From: Scylla paramamosain
Taxonomy: Eukaryota > Arthropoda > Malacostraca > Decapoda > Portunidae
Direction: 5' to 3'
Length of the DNA: 64,000 bases
Assembly: GCF_035594125.1 (NCBI RefSeq)
Contig: NC_087166.1
Span: forward strand, 17,265,766 to 17,329,765
Under the pieces are notes generated by a model that did not search any database, was not told the DNA's origin, and saw nothing but the letters and a program-made list of their open reading frames with translations. The translations under genes were made by a program, and so were the position numbers. Positions within the stretch are counted from its first letter, which is position 1. Each line of letters begins with the position of its first letter. This document shows positions 1-13,437 of the stretch, piece after piece.

Positions 1-3000
1 AAGACGTTACGAGAAACATGTATTATTCATATGAGTGGGTTTTTTTTATGTTTCTTAGGTAACAAAACACTAAAAGCCATGAATAGCACTCTATATTGAA
101 AAACAGAATAACATTATCAGAAAGGTGTATTTTTTTGTGTATTTCATATTGTTAGGTAACAAAACGTCAAAAAAAAGCATGGAAAGCATCCTCAATAAGT
201 AAAGGAAAATAGATTTAAAAAAATCTATGATGAAAAACCATCCTATATAGGGAAGAAATACCAAAAAAGTGACTTTTGAATGTTTTCAACTACTTACATA
301 CGAAAAAGCTAAAACGCATGCAAAACACCCTTTATGGAGTAACGCAATAACATTAGCAAAAAAAAAGTATTTTGAATGTTTTCAGCTTCTTACGTACAAA
401 AACAAAACAAAAATACTATATACATAAAACATCCTATATGAGGAAACGTAAAGACTTTACGAGAAACGTGTATTTTGAGCGTTTTTGAGGTTCTTATGTA
501 TCAAAACATGAAAACGCACGAATAGCACTCTATAGGAAAAAAAACAATAAAATTTTAAGATATAAGAATGCCAAAAGTGCGTGCAAAGCATCGTATATGG
601 GGTAAGGAAACGATATTTCCAAAATAATTCAAGAATCTTTTGAGTGTTTATGAGTGTTTAGCACCAACACGAAAAAGTTTGGAAACTCCTTATATGAAAA
701 AAAAAAAAAAAATTGTTGAGTGTTTTGAACATCTTTCGTTCCAAAAAGCTAAAACGCATGTAAAACACTCTTTATGAAAAACAAAATAATTTGACGAAAA
801 ACAAGTATTTTGAGTGTTGTTGAGATTCTTACGTAGATATACGCCAAAAAATGCATAGAAAGTACTCTAGATGGAGCAGCAAAAACACATTGCGAGAAAC
901 GTGTATTATGATTGTCTTAGAGCTTCTTAGGTATCAAATGGCTGAAACGTGTAAATAACACTCTATAAGTAGAAACAGAACGACATGACCAAAATATGTA
1001 TTTTTTTTTTTTAATACTAAAACGCAAAAATGCATGCAAAGTCTCCCATATGGTTAAACAATACGGCATTACCAGAAACATTTGTTTTGATTGTTTTTGA
1101 GCCGCAAAACGATATATGGGAATACAAGATAATATTACGAAAAACGTGTATTTTCAGTGCTATTGAACTTCATACGTACCAAAATGATATAACGCATGCA
1201 AAACAGACTTTATTAAAAAAAGAATAACATTACCAAAAACAACTATTTTCGAGTGTTTTTGAGATTGTTACGTAGAAAAACGGCAAAAAGCATATAAATT
1301 ACTCTGTATGGGGAAACGAAAAGACATTACTAGAAATATGTAGGTATTATAAATGTTTTTTGAGCTTTTATGGTACCAAAACCCGAAGACACGTTAATAT
1401 CACTCTATTTCAAGAAGCAAAGCAATATTACGAAAAGATGTAATTTCAGTGTTTTTTACATTGGTAGGTAGCATTATGAAAAAATGCATGTAAAGCAACC
1501 TATATTTGTGAAAGAAACGACCTTTCCAGAAACGTGTCTTTTGAGTGCGTGCTGTTAGGCACCAAAACTCCAAAAAGCATGGAAAGCTCACTATATAGGA
1601 AAAAAAAAAAAAACTTTATAAAAAAACGTGTCTTTTAAGTGCTTTCGAGCTACGCATGCAAAACACCTTAATGGTGAAACAAAATAACAACCAAAAATAA
1701 GTATTTTGAGTGTTCTTGAGCTTGTTACGTATAAAAACACCAAAATGCATGCAAAGTACACTATATGGGGAAATAAAAAAACATTACGGTAGACGTGTAT
1801 TTGAGTGTTTTTTGAACTTCTTACGTAACAAAACGCTAAAACACATGAATAGCTCAATATATGGAAAAATAGAACAACTTACTCAAAACTGTATTTTTGG
1901 AGTGTATTTCACAGTGTTAGGTACTAAAACGTCAAAATGCTTGGAAATTACTCTATATGATAAAACAAAATGTTATCAGAATGTGTTTTTAAGTTTTTTA
2001 TGTACCGAAATGCTAAAACGTGTGAATATGGAGAAACATTACGAGAAAAGTGTACTTTCGATTTTTTTTTTTTTTTATTTAATGTCAGGTACCAAAACGA
2101 TAAAATGCATGGAAAGCACTTTAGGTTGGGAAATGAAATGGCATTACCAGAAAAGTGTGCAACCTATTCGGGATTACAAATCAACATTAACAAAAACGTG
2201 TTTTGTTTGTGTTTTCAAGCTTCTTTCATAGAAAATTGCTCAAAAACATGCAAAATACCCTTCATGCATAAGTATAATAACATTACCAAAATCTTGAATT
2301 TTGAACGTTTTGAACATTTTACGTATAAAAACTCCAAAATGCATATCAAGTACCCTACAATGTGAAACAAAACTATTTTACTAGAAATCTGCTTCTCAGG
2401 TAGCAAAACGCTAAAAACAAGTGAACAACACTTTATATGAAGAAAAAGAACAATGATACCAAAAAGGTGTGTTTTAAGTATTTTTCACCTTATCAGGTAC
2501 AAGAACACCAAAATGCATGCAAAGCACGTCATTTGAAGAAAGAGAACAACGTTATGAAAACCGTATATCTTAAGGGTGTTTGAGCTCGTTAGATATCGAA
2601 ACGCGAATATGCATGAAAACCACTCTATGCTAGGAAACGAAAGGACATTGTGAAAATTGTGTATAAGTATTTTTGAGTTTCTCAGGTACCAAAAAAAATT
2701 TTTTTTAAATGCGTGAATACCACTCTATGAGAAGAAAGAAAAAAATATTACTAAAAACGTGTATTTTGAGTGTTTTCATAATGTTATGTACCGAAACGTA
2801 ATAATACACGAAAAACACTGTATATTGGGAAACAAACAACACTATCAAAAACGAATATTTCAAGTGCTTTTCAGCGTGCTAGGTATCAAAACGTAAAAAA
2901 AAAAAAGTGAAATAAAACGATACCTCTCGAAACTTCTTATTTAATTGTTTTTGAGCTTCCTAGGTACAAAAAAAGGCAAAAACGCCTGAATAACACTCTA

Positions 3001-6000
3001 TATGAAAAAAAAAGAATATAAAAACATAGCATTACGAAAAATGCGTATTTTCAGCCTTTTTGAGCTTCTTAGGTATTAAAACGTTAAAAGCATGCAAAAC
3101 ACCCTATATGGACAAACATGAAAACATTACCAAAAAATTGCATTTTTGAGTAATTTTGAACTAAAGTACAAAAATGGGAAAATGAAAGCAATACCCGATA
3201 TGGTGAAACACAACTTAGTTACCAGAAACGTTTATTATGAGTGTTATTAACCATAGGTAACAAACCATCAAAACGCGTGAATAATACTCTATATGTTTAA
3301 AAAGAACAACATTATCAAAAACGTATTTTTTTTTTCTTTTTCACAAAACGTCAAAATGCATGCAAAGAACCTTGTATTAGGAAAGGAAACGACAACTTGC
3401 CTCTTAGTGTTTTTAATCGTTTTAGGCACCAAAACGCTAAAAAAGTATGGAAATAACCAAAAACATATATTTTGAGTGTCTTTAAAGAAAAAAAAAACGT
3501 GTCTTTTGAGTGTTTTTGAGCTTTTTACGTATGAAAACACAAAAAAAGCATGGAAGCACCATTTATTAAGAAACAGAATAACATTACCAAAAAACGTGTT
3601 TTTTTATTGTTTTTTTTTTTTTTTTTTACGTATGAAACGATATTACAACGATATTACAACGATATTACAGGTGTTTCTGAGCTTCTTAGATACAAAACGC
3701 TTGAAGAGCACTTTACATGCAGAAACAGAACAATATTCCTAAAAATGTCTATTTTGAGTGTTTTTACAATGTTACGTACCAGATCGCCAAAATGCAAAGA
3801 AAGCACCCTATATGGGGAAACGAAAGGATATTACGAGAAACATGTAATGTCTTTTTTAATTGCCAAAAATCTAAAATGCGCCAATATCACGCTATATGGA
3901 TGAACAAAACTTTCTTTTTCACAATCTTAGGTACCAAAACGCCAAAATGCATATAAAGCACTGTATAAACGACATTACTAGAAAAATGTCTTTTGAATGT
4001 TTTTTTTGTTTTTAAACCTGTTAGGCACGAAAATAATAAAATGCATGCAAATCACTCTATATTGGAATACAATAACACACTAGAAAAAAGCGTGTCTTAT
4101 CGGTATTTTTTTATTTTTATGTACCTAAACGCCAAAACGCATGGAAACATTATCTGTGGAGAAACAGAATAACATTACCAAAAATGTGTATTTTCAGTGT
4201 TTTTAAGCTTGTTACCTACCGAAACGGGAAAATGTAAGCAAAGTACTTCATATCTTTCAACAAATTTTTATAAACCGAAGAGTGTATTGTAACTGTTTTT
4301 GAGCTTCTTAGCTAACAAAATGCTAAATAGCATGAATAGCACTCCATATGCAGAAATTGAATAACATTAATAGAACGTGTGTTATGATTATTTTTCACAA
4401 TGTTAGGTACCAAAAGTTAAAGTGTATTTTTTGAAATTTCATATGGGGAAACAAATCGACATTATCATATAGGTGTCTTTTCAGTGTTTTTGAGTTTTAG
4501 GCACGAAAACGCTAAAATACATATAAAGCACCCTATATTGGAATACAAAATGCGTCTTTTGTGTGGTTTGTGTTTTAGAACTTATTACGTACCAAAAGGC
4601 ATACAAAATACTGTTCACGGGAAAACAAAATAATATTACCAAAAGCGTGTATTTTCAATGTTTTGAGCTTCTTACGTACAAAAATGACAAATTTCATGGA
4701 AAGTGCCATATTTCAGAAATGAAAAGAAATTACAAGAAACGTGTATGAACACTTGTGTTCATGAGCTTCTTAAGTACCAAAACGCTAAAACGCATGAATA
4801 CCACAGAAATAAAGCAGAAACAGAATAACATTACCAAAAAAAACTTTCATTTGGGAGCTTTTTACATTGTTAAGTACGGGAACGACAAAATGGATGCAAA
4901 ACATCCTATATGGGGAAAGGAAAGTACATTACAAGAAACATGTTTTTTTTTTTTTTTTTTATAAAAGTGTTTTGAGATTTTTAGATACTAAAACTTTTAA
5001 ACGCGTGAATAGCACTCTACATGGAGAATATGAACATTACTAAAAACGTTTATTTTTAGTGTTTTTCACTTTGTTATGTACCAAAACGCCAAAATGCATG
5101 CAAATGATGCAGGAACGTGTAGAATGAGGTACCAAAATGCAATAATGCGTTAAGAGCATCACATAATGAAAAACAAAACAGTAAACAAAAAATAAACGTG
5201 TAATTTTTTTTTTCTTTCATATAGGTTCCAAAACGCTAAAATGCTTACGAAGAACTCTATATAAGGAATCGGAGCGAAATTACGAGAAACGTGTATGATG
5301 AGTCCTTTTACGCTAGCTTCTTAGGTACCAAAACTTTAAAACGCGTGAAGAGCACTATATATAAAGTAAGAAAACATCACCAAAATGATAATTTTATTTA
5401 TTTTTTTTTCACATCGTTGATTACCAAAACGCCAAAATGCATGCAAAGCTCTCTATATTGGGAAACGAAATGGCATTACCAGATACGTGTCTATTGAGTG
5501 TTTTTGAGCGTGTTAGAAACGAAAACGCTAAAAAGATTAGAAAGCAACCTTTATTGGAATATAAAACATTAATAAAACGTATCTTTTGAGTGTTTTTGAG
5601 CTTCTTATGTACCAAAACGCTAAAACGTATGTAAAACACCCTTAATGGAGAAATGGAATAATATCAACAAAAATGTTTTTGAGTATTTTTGAGCTTGTTA
5701 GAGAAACGTCAAAATGCATGTTTATTACCCTATGTAATAAAAAAAAAAAATGATATCAAACCTGTATTCTGAGAGTTCTCCATATTATTAGTTACAAAAG
5801 TAAATAGCATTCTATTTGAAGAAACAGAACAACATACCAAAAACGTGTATTTTGAGTGTTTTCCATACTTTTAGATAACAAAATGCCAAAATGCATGCAT
5901 AGTACTGTATATGGGGTAAGGAAACGATAATACCAAAGCCGTGTGTTTTCAGTATTTTTGAACGTTTTAGACAACAAAACGCTAAACTGCATGTAAAGCA

Positions 6001-7467
6001 CCCTATATTAGAATACAAAATTATATTACCAATCAAGTGTCTTTTAGGAGCTTCTAACGTACCATAATACTAAAGCGCGTGAAAAACACACCTTACGGAG
6101 AGACAAAAAAGGATTACCAAAAATGTGTATTTTGAATATTTTCTTGAGCTTCTTAGGTAGAGAGACAGCGAAATTCATGCAAAGTACCCTAGATGATGAA
6201 AAAAAAATAAATAAAAAAATACGGGTATTATGAATGTTTTTTTTTTTTAGATTCTTACGTAGCAAAACGCTAAAAAGCGTCTGGAGAAACAAAACTATGA
6301 AAAAAAGTGTCCTTTGAGAGTTTTTACTTTTTTACATTCTTAAGTACCAAAACGGCAAAATATATGATTAATATAAGGAAACGAAATGACATTAATAGAA
6401 ACGTGCCTCTTTTTAGCGTTTTTCTTCTTTTTAGGCATCAAAACACTAAAACGCTTGGAAAACACTCTTTATTAGAATACAAGACAAACGTGTCTTTTTA
6501 GTGATTTAAGCTTGTTACGTATCAAAACGCTAAACCGTATGCAAAATAGGCTTTATTGAGAAAGAGAAAAGCAGTTTTTGCGCTAATTATGTGCAGAAAA
6601 GGCAAAATACATGAAAATTTTGTATTCTATATTGTGTAAAAAAAAAAAAAAAAGATATTACCAGGAAATTGTAAGATGAGTATTTTTTTTTTTTTTCATA
6701 TTCTGATGTACCAAAACGCTAAAGCTTTTGAATCACACTCTATATGGAAAAACAGAAATTACAAAAAAAGCGTGTTTTTAGTGTTTTCTCATTGTTAGAT
6801 ACCAAAACGCATAAGTGCATGCAATGAACTTTTCGTGAGGGGAATGGAAGACATTACCAGAAACCTGTCTTTTCAGTGTTTTCAGCGTTTTATCAACCAA
6901 AACGCTAAAATGTATAGAAAGTACCCTTTATTAGAATACAAACAGCAATACCAAAAACGTATCTTTTGAGTTTTTGAGATTCTCACAAACTAAAACACTA
7001 AAACAAATCGAATCCCTTTTATGGAGAAACAGAATAACATTACCAAAAACGTGTATTTTTAGTGTTTTGAGCTTGTGACAAAAACACCAAAACGCGAGCA
7101 AAGTACCCTTTATGGGAAAGGAAACGACATTACAAGAAACATTTCTTTGGTAACAAAACGCTAAAAGTAGTGTAGTCAGAGAACAACATTACCAAAAACA
7201 TTTGTTTCGAGTGTTTTTTTTACGTTGTTAAGTACCAAAACGCCAAAATCCAAGCAAAGCACCCTATATGAGCTAAGAACAGGACATTACCAGAAACGTA
7301 TTTTGTGAGTATTTTTGACTTTATCAAAACTCTAAAACGCGACATTAGCACTCTTTATGGAGAAAAAAAATATTTAAAAAAAAGAACGTTTATTTTAAAT
7401 GTTTTCGCTTTGTTAGGTACCAAAAATCACAAAATGCAAGTAAACCACTCTTTATATGGGAAAACAA
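1..7467 (+). repeat. 96-bp-monomer satellite array, + orientation block 1
   Basis: Degenerate tandem monomers of about 96 bp run without a break. Each carries a core of the type TTAGGTACCAAAACGC or TTACGTACCAAAACGC, then a CCCTATATGG-like box, then ACATTACCAAAAACGTG. The five monomer types M1 to M5 are recognisable but many copies are missing or fused, so the 480-bp order is often interrupted. Poly-A and poly-T expansions of 10-20 bases are common. A small triplication of a 12-13 base ACGATATTACA word sits at 3636-3670. The many short open frames here, with peptides like [11 protein letters not shown], are satellite read-through and not genes. No other feature is seen. Confidence 0.9.
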
Positions 7468-9010
7468 AAATAATACACGTTATCGTAATGTCATTTCTTT
7501 TCATCATATACGCTGCTTTGCATGATTTTTTTTGTTACGAAATAATGTGAAATACATTCGAAATAAATTCGAAATTCGAAATGTTCATGGTAATTTTTTC
7601 CTGTTTCTCTATATAGAGTGGTATTCAGGCTGTTTCGCGTTTTGGTACCTAAGAAGCTCAAAAATACTTATTATTCACGTTTCTCCTAATGTCCTTTAAA
7701 AATGTTACGTGCTATAACGCAAAAATACGTACAAAGCACCCTAAATGGGAAACAAAACATTGCCAAAAATGTATCCTTTGTTTATGAGCGAGTTGCACAC
7801 ATTTTGTAATGTAGGGTACTTTCCATGCATTTTGCCCTTTTTGCATGTAACAAGCTCAAAAGCACTCAAAATATTTTCTTTTGTTAATATTATTGTTTTC
7901 TCAATAAAGGACGTTTTTCTTGCATATTTTTTTTTTTTTACTTTTTTTTAAGTAGCTGAAAAGTAATTAAGCTTAAGTAGCTCAAAACTCTGAAAAGTCT
8001 TTTTTTTTTTTTTTATCCTTTTGGTGCCTAACACGCTTATAAACACCCAAAAGACACGGTTTTTTGGAAATCTCGTTTCCTGACCCCGTATAGGTAGCTT
8101 TGCATGCCTTTTGGCGTTTAGGCATTAAACAATGTGAAATGTACGCAAAATATACGATTTGATAATGTTCTTATGTGTATAAATATAGATAGTTATTCAT
8201 GTTTTTTTCGAGTTTTAGTGAGTAAAAAGTTCATAAACACTTATGATACACGTTACTCGTAATGTTTTTACGTTTCCTCATATAGGATACTTTCCATGCT
8301 TTTCATCGTTTTTGTACGTAACATTCTAAAAGAAAAAGCCAAAATACTTGTTTTTGTAAATGTTATTTTTTTTTACCCAAAGATGTGTTTTGCATGCGGT
8401 TTATGATTTTGGTACGTAAACAGCTCAAAAACACTCGACAGACACGGTTTAGGTAATATTGTTTACTTTTTGCTTTAAAATATGCTCTAGATGCTTCTTA
8501 GTGTTTTGGTGTCTAACACGATCATAAAGGATACGTTTCTGGTAATGTTTTGTTTCCCATTTAGGGTTCTTTGCATGCATTTTTGCGTTATAGCACGTAA
8601 CATTGTGAAATGCACTCAAAATACACGGTTTGGTAATGTTCTTTTTCTCATTAAAAATTGCTATTTATGCGTTTTAGCGTTTTATATGTAAGAATCTCAA
8701 AAATACACGTTTCTCGTAATGTTTTTCCGTTTCCCATATAAGGTGATTTCCATGAATTTTTGCGTTTTGGTACCTTACAATGTGAAATACATTCAACATA
8801 CAAGTTTTATTTTATTTTTTTTTTCTGTTTCTTCATATAGAGTGCTAATAGTTCGGTTTTGCATTTTGGTACCTAAAATCCCCCAAAACACTCTTAGTAC
8901 ACGTTTCTCGTAGTGTTCTTTCGTTTCCCCATATTGGGTACTTTGGCGTTTTTGTACGTAAAAAGCTTAAAAGCACTCCAAAAACTTGTTTTTGGTAATG
9001 TTATTCTCAC
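7468..9010 (-). repeat. Satellite array, inverted (-) block
   Basis: At about 7467 the satellite flips: upstream copies read ...GGAAAACAAAA and downstream copies read TAATACACGTTATCGTAATG, the reverse complement of the M5/M1 junction. All monomers to about 9010 read on the minus strand. The junction zone 7540-7590 has an odd run of TTCGAAAT-like words not typical of the consensus. No gene or mobile element is seen. Confidence 0.85.
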
Positions 9011-9024
9011 CCCATGTTTTGAAA

Positions 9025-9390
9025 AGGAAATTAAATTTTTAGAAACGTGTCTTTTGAGTGTTTTTGAGCGAGCTATGCATCAAAACGGTGAAAAGTATGG
9101 AAAGCACCCTATATATGAATTAAAAAAAAATAAAAAGGAATACGAAAAACGTGTCTTATGTGTATTTTTTAGCTTCTTACATACCAATAGACTAAAACGC
9201 ATGCCAAAGGGTGTTTGACATGCGTTTTAGTCTGTTGCTATGTAAGAAGCTAAAAATTAAACATGACACTTTTTTTTTTCTTTGTATTCCTATATAGGGT
9301 GCTTTCCATACTTTTCACTGTTTTGATGCATAGCTGGCTCAAAAACGCTCAGAAATCATGTTTCTAAAATTCTCGTTTCATTTCCCAAAC
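9025..9390. repeat. Fold-back inverted duplication of two satellite monomers
   Basis: The left arm (about 9025-9206, + orientation) and the right arm (about 9219-9390, - orientation) are inverted copies around a spacer of about 12 bp. The arms share private variants absent from the satellite consensus, such as AGCTATGCATCAAAACGGTG (right arm: CAGTG) and AGACTAAAACGCATG. This shows that one arm was copied from the other, rather than two unrelated monomers meeting. The arms are imperfect (small indels, A-run length differences). This short + island explains the double orientation switch here. Confidence 0.8.
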
Positions 9391-11977
9391 ATAGGGTGTA
9401 TTAAATACATTTTGTCGTTTTGATGTTTAACAATTTGAAATAAACTGAAAATACACGTTATTTGTAATGTTGTTCCATTTCTCCGAATAGGGTGCTATTC
9501 ATGTGTTTTAGCGTTTTAGTATCTAAGAAGCTCAAAAACTTTTATAAGACAAGTTTATCGTAATTTTTTTTTTTTTCGTTTTCCCTTATATTTTTGCATG
9601 CATTTTGGCGTTTCTGTACGTAACTATCTCAAAAACACTTAAATTTCAATTTTTTTTGTAATGTCATTCTCTTTCTCCACAAAGGATATCTTAGCGTTTT
9701 CGCACGCAAGAAGCTCAAAAACACTAAAAGACAAGTTTTTTTGTAATATTTTGTTTCCTCATATGGTGTACTTTCCATGCTTTTAAGTGTTTTGGTGACC
9801 AACACATTTATAAGCACTCAAAAGACACGTTTCTGGAATTGTCGTTTCTTTTCCCATTTACCGTGTTTTGCATGCATTCTTACGTTTTATTAGCTAAAAA
9901 TGTGAAATACTTTGAAAATACACGTTTTTTGTAAATTTTTTCGTCTTTTTTTTTCTCTCTATAGAGTGCTATTCGTGCACTTTAGAGTTTTGATTCCTAA
10001 GAAGTAAAAAAAAAAAAAAACACAATACATGTTTCTCACAAAATCTTTTCCTTTTCCCATATAGAATACGTTGCATGGATTTTGCCATTTTTCTACGTAA
10101 AAAGCTCGTAAATACTCAAAAATACACTTTTTTTGTAATGTTTTCCTGTTTCTCCATGAATAGTGTTTTGCATTCTGTTTTGCGTTTTGTTACAAAAACA
10201 CACACAAAAAAAACACACAATAAAATGTTTTTTGTAATATTGATTTATTTTCCCTTAAAGTGTGGTTTATGTTTTCATTTATTTATTTTTTTGGGGGGGT
10301 ATTTTGGTGTCTAACACCCTCATAAATAGCCAAAGACACCAGTTTTCGAAATCTCGTAGATTTTCCCTATATGGGGAGCTTTCCATGCATTTTGGCGTTC
10401 AGGTAATGCTTCTTTTTTCAGTTTTCCATATCGAGTGCGACTCATGCGTTTTAGCGTTTTGGCACCTAAGAAGCTCAAAAACCATTTGCAATACACGTTT
10501 ATCGTAATGTTCTTTTTTCGTTCCTCATTACAGGGTACTTTGCATGCATTTTAGTATGTTTCTACGTAACATGCTCAAAAACACTCAAATTACTTTTTGG
10601 TAATTTTAATCTCTTACTCCATAAAGAGAGATTTATATGCGTTTTATCTTTTTGGTACGTATGTAGCTCAAAAACACTGAAAAGAGACGTTTTGATAATG
10701 TCGTTTTATTTTGCCACATTGGGTGTTTTCAGCACTTTTTTTATTAGCGTTTCGGTGCCTACCGTGCTCATGAAGAATGAAAAGATAAATTTCTGGGAAT
10801 CTCTTTTCCTTTCTCAATATAGCGTGGTTTGTGGGCATTTTGGCGTTTTGCTACCTAACAATGGGGGGTGTTCATGCGATTTGCTACCTAAGAAGCTCTA
10901 AAACACACAATACACTTTTCACGTGTATTGTGTGTCTCCATATAGGGTACATTCCACGCATTCTGTCATTTCTGTAACTATCTCAAAAACACTAGAAATA
11001 CTTGTTTTCTGTAATGAAGGGAGTTTTGCAATGGTTTTAGCGTTTTGGTACGTAAGTAGCTCAAACACACTCAAAAGATACGTTTTAGGTAATGTTGTTT
11101 TCCATCCAAATATAGAGTCCTTTCCATGCTTTTTAGCTCTCATAAACACTCAAAAGACACGTTTCTAAAAAACAATATTTTTTTTTTCCATATAGGGTAA
11201 TTTGCATAAATTTATCCTATTTTGTACCTAAAAAGCTCGCAAACACTCAATATTTGGTAATGTTATTCTGTTTCTCCAAAAAAGGGTATTTTTGCATACG
11301 TTTTAGCGTTTTGGTACAACACAAAGAACACTTTTTGGGTCATTTTGTTTTCTATTCCCATAGAAGGTGCTGTCCATGCTTTTTAGCACTTCAACATATA
11401 AGAGGTTTTCCATGCATTTTGGCGTTTTAGTACCTAACAATGTGAAAAAGCCTCAAATTGCAAGTTTTTGGTAATTTTCTGTTTCTTCATATAGGATGCT
11501 ATTCTTGCGCTAAATATTTTGGTACCTAAGAAGCTCAAAAACACTCAACACTCATAATACATGTTATCGTAATGTCTTCATTACCGATGTAGGGTACTTT
11601 GTATGAAATTTTGCGTTTTTTTTTTTTTTTTTTTTTACGTAACAGGCTCAAAAACATACTAAATATTTGTTTTTGATAATGTTATTTGATTTCTACATAA
11701 AGGGTATTTTGCATGTTTTTTAGCGTTTCGTTAAGCACATAGCGCAAAACACTTAGAAGAGATGTTTTTTGTAAATGTTGATTCGTTTTCTAATATAAGG
11801 TGCTTTCCATACTTTTTTAGCGTTTTGGTACCAAGTACGCTCATAAACACCAGAAAGAAATATTTCAGGAAATCTCGTTTCCTTTCTTAACACTGGGTGC
11901 TTTACGTTCATTTTTGCGTTTTGGTACTTTACAATGTGAAATACACTCAAAAACAGAAGTTTTTGATAATGTTGTTG
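9391..11977 (-). repeat. Satellite array, (-) block
   Basis: The satellite continues on the minus strand with recognisable M1 to M5 types (for example, M1 minus-strand text GAGTGCTATTCATGCG and M5 text AGGGTACTTTGCATGC). The block ends at about 11,977, where ...GTTGTTGTGT meets TTGAGTGTTTTTTGAGCTTC and the orientation returns to +. A G-run near 10,291-10,297 is a local oddity. No gene is seen. Confidence 0.85.
10903..10935. other. Perfect 13-bp-arm hairpin
   Basis: ACACACAATACAC at 10,903-10,915 is the exact reverse complement of GTGTATTGTGTGT at 10,923-10,935, with a 7-base loop. Satellite M1 text (ACTCATAATACACGTTTCTCG) is expected here in minus orientation. The hairpin therefore probably arose by a short templated fold-back during replication. 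It is too isolated to call a terminator. Confidence 0.7.
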
Positions 11978-13437
11978 TGTTTGAGTGTTTTTTGAGCTTC
12001 TCACGTAAAAAACGCCAAATTGCATGGGAAATACCCTATATCAGGAAATGGAAATACATTACGAAAAACGTGTATTATGAGTGTTTTTAAGCTTCTTAGG
12101 TTCCGAAACGCCATAACACATAAATAGCTCTCTATATGGAAAAACAGGACATTACCAAACACATATATTTGAAGTGTATTTCACATTGTTAGGTACCAAA
12201 CCGATAAAATGTATGCAAAGCACCCTTCATGGAGAAAAGAAGCGAGATTTAAAGAAACAAGCCTTTTGATTGTTTATGAATGTGCTATGCACCTATTCCC
12301 TAAAAAAAAAAAAAGTATGTAAAACTTGTGTATGTGAAAAAAACATCAAAACATTAATTTTCTCTATTTTACATACTAAAACGTTCAACTCATGCAAAAC
12401 ATCCTTAATGGAAAAAGATAATATTACCAAACAAGTATTTTTTTTTGTGTGTGTGTTTTTGAGCTTGTTGCATAGAAAAACGCTAAAATACATGCAAAGC
12501 ACCCTATACGGAGAAACGAAAAGACATTACGAGAAACGTGTATTATATGTGTTTTTGAGCTTCTTAGGTACAAAAATATTAAAAAGCATAAATAACACTG
12601 TATATGGAGAAACAGAGCAATATTAGCAAAAACGAGTATTTTGTGAATGTTACATTACGTACCAAAAAATAAATAAATAAAAATGTATGCAAAGCACCGT
12701 ATTAGGGAGAAAAAAAAAACGAGATTTTTTAGAAACGTGCCTTTTGAATGTCTATGAGCATGCAAGAAACCAAACCATTAAAAAACATGGAAAAAGCACC
12801 ATATAAGAAAAAAAAAAAAACATAAAAAACTTGTCTTTTGTATTTTCAGCACTCTATATCGAGAAACAAAACATTAAGAAAAGCCTGTATTTTAAATGTA
12901 TTTCACATTCTTAGGTGCCAAAACGCCAAAATGCTCACAATGTGAAAAAAGAAACGAAATTTCTAGAAATGTGTCTTTTGAGTGTTTATAAGCGTACTAC
13001 GCATCATAACGCTAAAAAAGCATGAAAAGCACCTATTATTCGAAAACACAGCAGCATTATAAAAAAAAGTATCATTTCAGTGTTTTTGAGTTATTTTCGT
13101 ACTAAAAACGCTAAAACTCATGTAAAACACGTTTTATGGAGAAACAGAGTAACATTACGTAAAACAGCTTGTTACGTAGAAAAACGCTAAAATTCATGGA
13201 AAGTATCTAAATAGGGAAAAGAAAAGACATTACGAGAGACGGGTATTATGAGTGATTTTGAGTTTTTTGAGGTACCAGGATATTAAAACGCATGAGCACA
13301 ACTTTATATGGAGAAGGAAAACAACTTAACCAGAATCGTTTATTTATAGTGTTTTTTTTTTTTTTCACATTGTTAGGTATTATTATTCAAATATATTTAT
13401 AGTGTTTTTTTTTCAGATTGTTAGGTATTATTATCCA
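11978..13437 (+). repeat. Satellite array, (+) block
   Basis: Plus-orientation monomers extend up to the RTE-like insertion. The last 100 bases contain a local duplication: the text TTATAGTG, T-run, CACATTGTTAGGTATTATTAT at about 13,345-13,387 recurs as TTATAGTG, T-run, CAGATTGTTAGGTATTATTAT at about 13,397-13,434, directly beside the insertion. No gene is seen. Confidence 0.85.

Noticed and set aside
1030..9218. Many short frames encoding peptides like [16 protein letters not shown] or [11 protein letters not shown].
   Set aside because: They are frame-wise translations of satellite monomers and recur every 96 bp on whichever strand the satellite reads. They decay freely with indels and stops, so no selection for coding is visible.
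9025..9390. Terminal inverted repeats of a small transposon.
   Set aside because: Both arms are ordinary satellite monomers in full, there is no internal non-satellite sequence, and no target duplication is seen. A fold-back of the array is simpler.
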